Origin: Pseudomonadota bacterium
Lineage (GTDB): Bacteria; Pseudomonadota; Alphaproteobacteria; GCA-2731375
NCBI GenBank assembly: GCA_027623205.1
Contig: JAQBYC010000012.1
Span: 1-58,992 of the forward strand
Direction: 5' to 3'
DNA: 58,992 nt
Shown: positions 53,254-58,992 of the stretch, one piece after another
How positions within the stretch are numbered: the first letter of the stretch is position 1
Layout: each line of letters starts with the position of its first letter
Notes under the pieces: generated by a model
The model's input: only the letters and a program-made list of their open reading frames with translations
What the model was told of the DNA's origin: nothing
Databases searched by the model: none
Position numbers and translations under genes: made by a program

Positions 53254-54417
53254 ATGGTGACTAATCGGGAGCAGGCGGTTGCCGCCGACTATGGCCGGGA
53301 GCAGGCCGCCATGGACGCCTATTTGCATGCCGGCGCGGCGAAAGCCTATGCCTTGGGCAACCGCGGCCCGGTGCGCTATGACGCTGATGGCGCGCTGCAC
53401 GGCGATATTCTGGAGGCCTATTGGCGCTGCGGCTTTTACGTCTTCGAAGGGGTGCTGGGCGCCGATGAACTGGCGGATATCGAAGCCGACATCGCCGACA
53501 TTCGCGCGCGGCTGCCCCGTGCGAAAGGCGCGCCCCTGGATGCCCGGGGACGGCCCGCCCTGGGCGCTGATTGCCAGGCCCCCACCTTGTTCTGGTCCAA
53601 GCCCCTGGGCGATCCGTTCGGCGGCACCGATCAGGCCAATGGCCGCCATCCGGTAAAAATGCTGGAACCAATACCGGCCCCGGATGCCCCAGAGGAAATC
53701 GTCTACCTGATCCTGGGCTCGCTGCAGTTTTCCGAGGCCTGCCTGCGCGCTTATGGCCACCCGGATTTGCTGGCCATTTCGGCCGGCATCAATGGCGAGG
53801 ATTTCGTGCCCTTTGCCGATGCCATATTCATCAAGGAACCGGGCCTGGGCGCCTCCGTCGCCTGGCACCAGGATGGGGTCACTCATTGGGACAGCGAAGC
53901 CTGGGACCAGGGCAGCCACGGCTTCAACATCATGGCGCAGCTGTATGGCTGCACGCCGGCGAATGGCGTCTGGGTGGTGCCCGGCACACACAAGCTGGGC
54001 AAACTGAACATCAGGGCGGCGGTGGCGGCGGCCGGCTCCGAACGGCTGGGGGACGCGGTGCCCATCGTTTGCGCGCCCGGCGATGTCGCCGTCACCAACC
54101 GCCAGGCCCTGCATGGTTCGTTTGCCAACACCTCGCCCCATTGGCGCGTCACCCTAAATTTTGGTTGTCACCGCCGGGCCTCGGTGCTTGGCGTGCGGGG
54201 CGGCGGCCTGCATAACGCGGCGGCGGTCTATGACGCGGCCCGTATCCGCGAACGGGCCCGCCTGATCGCCTACGCCATCGACGCCCGGCGGCAGCGATTT
54301 CCGAACGAGACGCCTTATGTCTACCAGCCCTTCGCGCAATCCGGCGACAGCTTCCCCTGGGACGAGGCCGCCCGGCAAAGCATGAAGGACTACAACCTGC
54401 TCGACCTGAGTATCTGA
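53254..54417 (+). CDS. Phytanoyl-CoA dioxygenase (PhyH) family protein
   Basis: 387 residues of the Fe(II)/2-oxoglutarate oxygenase superfamily. The iron triad is His205, Asp207 (AWHQDGVTHWD) and His287 (QALHGSFANTSPH), and the 2-oxoglutarate-binding Arg is Arg298 (WRVTLNFG). Bacterial PhyH proteins hydroxylate a wide range of small molecules, seldom phytanoyl-CoA itself. AGAGGAGG precedes ATG 53254. It closes the probable three-gene operon from 51561, converges with the GST gene, and is followed by a dispersed repeat. Confidence 0.88.
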   Translation: MVTNREQAVAADYGREQAAMDAYLHAGAAKAYALGNRGPVRYDADGALHGDILEAYWRCGFYVFEGVLGADELADIEADIADIRARLPRAKGAPLDARGRPALGADCQAPTLFWSKPLGDPFGGTDQANGRHPVKMLEPIPAPDAPEEIVYLILGSLQFSEACLRAYGHPDLLAISAGINGEDFVPFADAIFIKEPGLGASVAWHQDGVTHWDSEAWDQGSHGFNIMAQLYGCTPANGVWVVPGTHKLGKLNIRAAVAAAGSERLGDAVPIVCAPGDVAVTNRQALHGSFANTSPHWRVTLNFGCHRRASVLGVRGGGLHNAAAVYDAARIRERARLIAYAIDARRQRFPNETPYVYQPFAQSGDSFPWDEAARQSMKDYNLLDLSI

Positions 54418-54424
54418 GCACCCA

Positions 54425-54484
54425 GCCCAATTCTCAATTAATCGGAATCGCCAACGCGGTTTGAATAATTGGCCTAATTTCTCC
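54425..54484 (+). repeat. Dispersed palindromic repeat, copy 6
   Basis: Reads CCAATTCTCAATTAATCGGA to GGCCTAATTTCTCCA and shares TCAATTAATCGGA with the copy at 5915. It lies between the convergent dioxygenase and GST genes. Confidence 0.65.
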
Positions 54485-54495
54485 AGGCCTTGCCT

Positions 54496-55107
54496 CTATG
54501 CCTTGGCGCTGGGCCGGGCCGAGACGGCCGCATGCCAGCGGGCCAGATTGGGGCGGTCATCGCCCACTCTGAGGCCGATAACCTTGGCGAAATCCACGCC
54601 GCAAAGGGCGGTGATGTCGGCTACCGTGTAATGATCGCCGGCGACGAATTCGCGGTCCGCCAGGACGCCGTCGAGCCAATCGAAACGGGCCGGCGCCTTG
54701 GCCTGGTTCAATTCGCCCCAGGCGGGCACCTGGTCCTCCAATTCCGCGAAGAACTTGTTGGTGTGACGAAAGCCGGCGGCCACGCAGGCCGAGATGTTGA
54801 ATTCCACCCGCCGGTTCCACATTTCCACCAGGGCGCGGTCCTTGGCGTCGCCGCCGAACAGTGCGGGCGCGGGCTGGATTTCCTCGAAATAGCGGCAGAT
54901 CGCCATGGATTCGGAAATATGGCTGCCGTCATCCAGTTCCAGCACCGGCACCTGGCCCAGTTGATTGATGCCCGCGAGATACTCTGCCGTCTTGTGTTCG
55001 CGCTTGGCGATATCGACGGGCACCAGGGGAATGTCGATACCTTTTTCCGCCAGGAATATGCGCACCCGGCGCGGGTTTGGCGCCATCTGGCTATCGTACA
55101 GTTTCAT
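54496..55107 (-). CDS. Glutathione S-transferase family protein
   Basis: 203 residues. The thioredoxin-like N-terminal domain (MKLYDSQMAPNPRRVRIFLAEKG, NQLGQVPVLELDDGSHISES) with the glutathione gamma-glutamyl contacts in VPVLE and ES is followed by the all-helical C-terminal domain (DHYTVADITALCGVDFA). It conjugates or transfers glutathione in the cytoplasm. The N-terminal catalytic residue is probably Ser in YDSQ. It lies 37 bases after the PaaI-type thioesterase gene on the same strand, so both are likely one operon. Confidence 0.9.
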   Translation of the reverse strand: MKLYDSQMAPNPRRVRIFLAEKGIDIPLVPVDIAKREHKTAEYLAGINQLGQVPVLELDDGSHISESMAICRYFEEIQPAPALFGGDAKDRALVEMWNRRVEFNISACVAAGFRHTNKFFAELEDQVPAWGELNQAKAPARFDWLDGVLADREFVAGDHYTVADITALCGVDFAKVIGLRVGDDRPNLARWHAAVSARPSAKA

Positions 55108-55144
55108 TGTTGCTCTCCTGGTTAAAACTGATCCAGCCGGGTCG

Positions 55145-55618
55145 TTACTCGGCCTTGGCCGCCGTCATGATCGCCGCCGCGCCTTCGGCCCGGCCGAAGC
55201 GGGGATCGTTCGCGCTGGGCAGCTTGGCCAGGCCGTTGCAGCGCAGCACTGGGCCATCGGGTCCGATCATCAGGCCCGATGCGAAACCCAGACGCCGTGT
55301 GGTGTGGCGGAAATCGATTTCGCTGACCAGCCATTGACCCTTCAACGCCGGTTTCAGGAAATCATAACTCATTTGGATGGTGGGCGAGAAGGCCTCGGTT
55401 TTTGCCGCCAACTGCACATTGAAGCCGACCGCCATGTCCATCACGGTCATCATCATGCCGCCATGGCAAATGCCGACCGGGTTCAGGTGGTGGTCCTGGA
55501 CGACAAAGCCCATGACGCCACGGTCGCCGTCGAGCCGCCAATACAACGGCCCCACATGTTTGACGAAGCCATCGTCGAGGGTAAAAGGTTGAAAGCCTTC
55601 CGGTACGCCTGCCTGCAT
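55145..55618 (-). CDS. PaaI-type hotdog-fold thioesterase
   Basis: 157 residues of the acyl-CoA thioesterase 4HBT/PaaI group. The signature HLNPVGICHGGMMMTVMD contains the conserved Asn, the HGG turn and the active-site Asp; VSEIDFRHTTRRLGFASG forms the later strands. It hydrolyses aromatic or medium acyl-CoA, often to relieve CoA trapping. I start at ATG 55618 (MQAGVPEGF); the frame is open to 55657 without family similarity. It is the last gene of host-like composition: the foreign-looking recombinase frame overlaps it in another frame from 55362 on. Confidence 0.87.
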   Translation of the reverse strand: MQAGVPEGFQPFTLDDGFVKHVGPLYWRLDGDRGVMGFVVQDHHLNPVGICHGGMMMTVMDMAVGFNVQLAAKTEAFSPTIQMSYDFLKPALKGQWLVSEIDFRHTTRRLGFASGLMIGPDGPVLRCNGLAKLPSANDPRFGRAEGAAAIMTAAKAE

Positions 55619-57470
55619 GATGTTGGACCTGACCTCTGTTTGCCATGACGCACGCAACCGTGGGCGCGCCCGCCCACATACGGCGTTTCCGCGCCGTCGG
55701 GCAAGCCGGCGTTGGGATGCTGTGGCGAAAGGCGGCTACTCCACCGTCACCGATTAATTCAGAACGGTGATTATATTTGGACAGGTCACTCAGGTCTTTT
55801 TTTTTACCCCTCGACCTCGACAGATTCACCACCTTGGATGAACTCTTGGACCTACCTTCTCTGACTCCATAACCCAAACCCTTGTTGTCTGGATCGAGGT
55901 ACGCAAGTTTGTCCCTGACGACCTTCATCTTAAAGTACACATCGAACTTGTGTCCGACCTGTTTTCTGTTTCTGTCTCTGTCTTCTCCCATCGCAGTCTT
56001 AACCACGATCTTGTCAATCAGTCCCTTGACCCAAGATGCATGATTTTCTGGATCACTCATCTTGTGCTGAAGGTCTTCCCCGAATTTTTGAACCCAGTCC
56101 AACCAGACTCGTTCCTCTGAAAGACCCTCGATCTCCAACTCCGTCTTGGTAACCTCTTCCTTCAAGTTGTCCAGTTCATCCCTCAGTCTATTGAGAATTC
56201 CCTGTGCGATTTTCTTCTCAGTCCGTTCCTGCAACAGATCAGTTTCCAACACGATGATGTTTTCGTAGGTCTGTTCCTGTCTCCTGACCAATTTTTTGCA
56301 CTTGTCACTCAGACGTTTTTCCTGACTTTCAAGGTCTTTGTCCCTTGAAAATTTGGTTGTGAGGACATCAGTCTTGAACCGTTCTTTGAGTAGGTGCGAA
56401 TTGGAAACGACCGTTTGGATGTGGTCGAGAAGATACTGGTCGGTGAGTGGGATGTTCATAGAACGGGCATTCAAACAACTACTCTTCGTTCCGTTTTTCC
56501 AACTGCGATTCCTACTGAGACAATAGTAGACCTGCGTGTTGTATTCCTGACCGTTTCTACGAGTCCCCTTTTTGATTTCGGACCCATATTTTTGACCGCA
56601 CTCACACTCCAAATAGTCCCCGAAAAGGGTGACATGTTTCTTGTTATTGTCCTGCATTTTCTGTCTTCGTTCGACTTCCTTTCTCACTCTAAGGAAGGTC
56701 GGACGCGATATGATCGGATCAATCGAGTAGGTAAAGGTTTTATCGAGTTCTTTATCGTAGAAACTCCTCTCACCGATGTAAGACCGATTTGCTAGAATTT
56801 TGTTGATCGAACCAAGGTTCCATAATCCAGACTTTGTGCGCGGGGGAACGACACCCTTGCGATCCAACTCGTTCTTGATGTCCATTGTGGTTAGTCCATC
56901 AAGGACCGCGTTGAACATCCAGACTGTCCACTGACTCTCTTCCTCATCTATCGACAGGACACCGTTTTCCGATTTGTATCCAAACAGAACCGTTCCACCG
57001 TACCAACGGTTATCCAAACCTTGTCTGAGAAGGTGACGTTTTCCCTGTTTACTTTTGTGACTACGTTTCTCGTTCTCGTACTGTTGGAGTTTTGAAATGA
57101 TGTCGTAGGACAACTTCTCTTCAAGACTGTCAAAGTTGACGAGGTTCCCCAGTTCACCCTCGTAGAACTGGATACCGAACTTATCGAGGTAATCTTTTCT
57201 GAAGAGAGAACTGTCGGTTTCATCTCTAAAAAGTCTACTTCTGTCGTACACCCAGAGATGTTTCACCAGACCTTTTTCGATATCGTCTTTGAGGTCTTCA
57301 AGGACAGGACGAAATCGGATTGAACTGCGTCCACCCTCGTCACGCAGTCTGAATTTCAGACCTTTATCATGCGCGATCTTCTCACCAATCTTACTCTGGG
57401 TATCGAGAGAAAACCCTTTAGTTTGTTCGGTTGTCGAAACCCGTGTGTAACAGTCGAGATAATCAGTCAT
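55362..57470 (-). CDS. Large serine recombinase, C-terminus running across the boundary
   Basis: The open frame has 702 codons from ATG 57470, of which the first 573 or so are true recombinase. In order: resolvase domain with catalytic Ser12 in YTRVSTTEQ and DRSRLFRDE (about 1-140), recombinase domain (150-280), zinc ribbon with CECGQKY and paired Cys at 317 and 332, a coiled coil (375-460), and a basic Ser/Arg/Lys-rich tail (540-565). Such enzymes integrate and excise phages and mobile islands at att sites. After ELI (573) the frame enters host-like DNA and overlaps the thioesterase gene in another frame, so the last ~129 residues are accidental. Codon use differs strongly from the rest of the window. 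Confidence 0.85.
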   Translation of the reverse strand: MTDYLDCYTRVSTTEQTKGFSLDTQSKIGEKIAHDKGLKFRLRDEGGRSSIRFRPVLEDLKDDIEKGLVKHLWVYDRSRLFRDETDSSLFRKDYLDKFGIQFYEGELGNLVNFDSLEEKLSYDIISKLQQYENEKRSHKSKQGKRHLLRQGLDNRWYGGTVLFGYKSENGVLSIDEEESQWTVWMFNAVLDGLTTMDIKNELDRKGVVPPRTKSGLWNLGSINKILANRSYIGERSFYDKELDKTFTYSIDPIISRPTFLRVRKEVERRQKMQDNNKKHVTLFGDYLECECGQKYGSEIKKGTRRNGQEYNTQVYYCLSRNRSWKNGTKSSCLNARSMNIPLTDQYLLDHIQTVVSNSHLLKERFKTDVLTTKFSRDKDLESQEKRLSDKCKKLVRRQEQTYENIIVLETDLLQERTEKKIAQGILNRLRDELDNLKEEVTKTELEIEGLSEERVWLDWVQKFGEDLQHKMSDPENHASWVKGLIDKIVVKTAMGEDRDRNRKQVGHKFDVYFKMKVVRDKLAYLDPDNKGLGYGVREGRSKSSSKVVNLSRSRGKKKDLSDLSKYNHRSELIGDGGVAAFRHSIPTPACPTARKRRMWAGAPTVACVMANRGQVQHHAGRRTGRLSTFYPRRWLRQTCGAVVLAARRRPWRHGLCRPGPPPEPGRHLPWRHDDDRDGHGGRLQCAVGGKNRGLLAHHPNEL
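55740..55765. other. Composition boundary between host-like and foreign DNA
   Basis: Left of about 55,750 the DNA is GC-rich and host-like; right of it, beginning around ATTAATTCAGAACGGTGATT, it is AT-richer with different codon use. CACCG and CGGTG occur as short inverted repeats around the point. This may be an attachment-site junction (attL or attR) or an artificial join. Confidence 0.6.
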
Positions 57471-57667
57471 ACTTTTTCAATCAATCTAATCACCGTTCAT
57501 ACTACTCTATCAGGTACTCCAATCAGAGTAAAGTGAACAGCGATTAAATCGACACAGAGAGGTTCTGCGGTCTTTCTGGAGGGTTGATACCTAAATGCCA
57601 GGGGATGCGTCTGTGCGACCCTCTGTGGTCGTTTAGCAGGGTATTCAGCGGTGGAATCAGGGAGAGG

Positions 57668-57694
57668 GAACCTCACCGGATTAGGGTGAGGTTC
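57668..57694. terminator. Perfect 10-bp hairpin in the foreign segment
   Basis: GAACCTCACC (57668-57677), loop GGATTAG, GGTGAGGTTC (57685-57694). It lies 28 bases beyond the stop of the 124-residue minus-strand gene and 198 bases upstream of the recombinase start. No T-run follows, so termination by hairpin alone, or a protein-binding site, is possible. Confidence 0.45.
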
Positions 57695-57721
57695 TATTCG
57701 GGTCAGGTTGAGGTCTATGGG

Positions 57722-58096
57722 TTATGCGACCTCGCACTTGTCTTCGTAGGTTGCGTCCTCCAGATATTTTTTTGGGAGGAGTTCTTTTCTACGAACTTTC
57801 CAATCCTCAACATGTCGTTTCGCAATTGCGAGACGCTCCGTCCAATCATAACAGACGTTGTGTGCGATGCGGTCAAAATGTTCTTTTCTGTGTGATCGGT
57901 GAAGACGAAAATACGCAACACATATGTGTCTTTCGTAGGGGAAGGACCACTGTTCTCCCCAGATGGATGCGTGTTCGTCAGTGAAAAAAATAATATACCC
58001 TCCGTTTGGTGATTTTCGTAACCAATACACCTCACCATTCACCGAAATCGGTTTGTTGTGTTTCTTATTTTTCCATCCCGAGAGGTATTGGAACAT
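57722..58096 (-). CDS. Protein of unknown function in the foreign segment
   Basis: 124 residues, rich in Trp, Tyr, His and Lys (SVNGEVYWLRKSPNGGYIIFF, EHASIWGEQWSFPYERHICVAY, WTERLAIAKRHVEDW). It reads like a small phage or plasmid protein, with a beta-rich first half and helical second half, but I recognise no domain. An overlapping plus-strand frame (57584-57895) is less protein-like. No good ribosome site is seen before ATG 58096. It shares the low-GC composition and strand of its neighbours. Confidence 0.55.
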   Translation of the reverse strand: MFQYLSGWKNKKHNKPISVNGEVYWLRKSPNGGYIIFFTDEHASIWGEQWSFPYERHICVAYFRLHRSHRKEHFDRIAHNVCYDWTERLAIAKRHVEDWKVRRKELLPKKYLEDATYEDKCEVA

Positions 58097-58120
58097 CTCA
58101 TTTGAGATTAGTTCCTTTGC

Positions 58121-58975
58121 TCATTTCATAAACTTCCTAAAAAATGTAAATGTCTCTTCTTGGCTTTGACTAGTAACGTCTTTATCATAAGTGTATGTTT
58201 GAGTTCCATAATAAGTACTCTTAGTAAATCCGTCCAGTTGTTTGCAATCCCAGCAATGAGTTGCACCTTTGTATGTAACAAAGACACTGTCTGGTTGTGC
58301 TTTCTTGACGCTATTATATAACCATGAGCTACAGCCAGTACCCATTTCTACATCATTAGTACCAACCATCCAAAGTACTGGGCGAGCAACACTACTAGTC
58401 AAGTAAGTAGCGGATGGGTATGAGCAGCCACCATATAATGCTACGTGAGCTCTTGGAGTTACCCAACCAATCTTTTCGGCACTCTTAATTGAATGATTGC
58501 TAATTGCAGTAGCACCAACCATAGCACCAAGACTAGTACCCATCGTAAAGATCTTATTTTTATCTACACCAGTTACATTAGCTAGAGCTTGTACGCCATT
58601 GAACACATCACGTAACAAACGACTTTGTGACAGGTGCTTGTCCTTTCCGCAGTTCCAAGGCTTGCTTGCATTTCGACCTTCATTGTAGTCAGTAATAGCA
58701 ACAACGTAGCCTTGCTCAAGAAGTGGATTTACCCAATTATTTTTAATATCGTTTTCGTTAAAACGTTGAACACTAGCACAACTTGGAAGGAATAGTACTG
58801 CTCCTCCGTTAGCTACCTTAGGCATATAGATACTATTTTTAACAGTGTACTTCTTTTCGGAGTAAGTAAGGTCCTTATGGCGACCATCATACTTTTCACC
58901 AAACGTAGCGGCGCAAGCGGTTGTTGATGCCAGCAAAGACGAAAGTGCAACAATTTTAAATAGTGTTTTATACAT
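58121..58975 (-). CDS. Secreted dienelactone-hydrolase-like alpha/beta hydrolase
   Basis: 284 residues with a signal peptide (FKIVALSSLLASTTACA, cleavage probably after ACA). The alpha/beta hydrolase fold shows nucleophile Ser in TMGTSLGAMV, acid Asp in GTNDVEMG, and His in GATHCWDCKQ. Cys residues in SCASVQ, WNCGKD, GGCSYP, GCSSW and CWDC could form disulphides, fitting an exported enzyme. The plan is that of dienelactone hydrolases and related periplasmic esterases. AGGAG precedes ATG 58975, near the window end. Composition matches the recombinase side, not the host, so it is cargo of the element or belongs to another genome. Confidence 0.78.
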   Translation of the reverse strand: MYKTLFKIVALSSLLASTTACAATFGEKYDGRHKDLTYSEKKYTVKNSIYMPKVANGGAVLFLPSCASVQRFNENDIKNNWVNPLLEQGYVVAITDYNEGRNASKPWNCGKDKHLSQSRLLRDVFNGVQALANVTGVDKNKIFTMGTSLGAMVGATAISNHSIKSAEKIGWVTPRAHVALYGGCSYPSATYLTSSVARPVLWMVGTNDVEMGTGCSSWLYNSVKKAQPDSVFVTYKGATHCWDCKQLDGFTKSTYYGTQTYTYDKDVTSQSQEETFTFFRKFMK

Positions 58976-58992
58976 TCTAAGTTCTCCTACTT

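Noticed and set aside
57584-57895. Plus-strand frame of 103 codons in the foreign segment
   Set aside because: It overlaps the more protein-like minus-strand frame 57722-58096, lacks a ribosome site and has an odd Cys/Phe-rich composition.

Overview
Organism. Most of the window (1 to about 55,750) is GC-rich DNA with tightly packed genes of alphaproteobacterial type. The best match is a Rhodospirillales-like heterotroph. Supporting markers are the mdh-sucC-sucD-sucA-sucB-lpd order of the TCA operon, a GcrA C-terminal-type microprotein, a very large membrane-anchored coiled-coil protein resembling the rhizobial growth pole ring protein GPR/RgsE, and many acyl-CoA, CoA-transferase, amidohydrolase and phytanoyl-dioxygenase genes typical of metabolically broad marine or soil lineages. 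I see no rRNA, tRNA or CRISPR array.

Layout. 1-9.5 kb is a scattered catabolic region: cupin, GhrA-type reductase, amidohydrolase overlapping a COG0523 metallochaperone GTPase, CaiB CoA-transferase, sulfatase, enoyl-CoA hydratase and an enolase-superfamily enzyme. 9.6-26.7 kb carries a split aerobic benzoyl-CoA (box) pathway. boxC-boxB lie on the minus strand. boxR (minus) diverges from a flavodoxin, benzoate-CoA ligase and alpha/beta hydrolase (plus). Between the two arms sit a DMT transporter, a 1922-residue coiled-coil protein containing seven exact 69-residue repeats, a secreted protein and a DMSO-reductase-family molybdoenzyme. The boxC promoter and the boxR/flavodoxin intergenic region share a TGCA-TATA element that overlaps promoter -10 boxes, so BoxR probably ties the two arms together. 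26.8-31.1 kb holds small genes, an acyl-CoA dehydrogenase, a complete IS5-family element with a programmed-frameshift signal, and a lower-GC Ca/Na antiporter.

31.3-40.4 kb is the TCA block (lpd, sucB, sucA, sucD, sucC, mdh), all on the minus strand; Mdh has a Lys/Ala-rich tail. 40.6-55.7 kb carries a SnoaL-like protein, a tandem acyl-CoA dehydrogenase pair, a SprA-related protein, a MetE-like enzyme, an amidase, two Sel1-repeat genes flanking a GH19-type endolysin-like gene (the first Sel1 gene is broken by an in-frame TAA), a second amidohydrolase, a cupin, a phytanoyl-CoA dioxygenase, a GST and a PaaI thioesterase. A dispersed palindromic intergenic repeat occurs at least six times across this host DNA; in two places its first three bases are the stop codon of the adjacent gene.

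Right end. From about 55,750 to 58,992 the composition drops abruptly and the genes are of another kind: a large serine recombinase whose frame runs straight through the boundary into host DNA, a 124-residue protein of unknown function, and a secreted dienelactone-hydrolase-like enzyme. This is either the edge of an integrated element (with the recombinase at its end) or a chimeric assembly join. It is the most notable feature here and the sequence alone cannot decide between the two.
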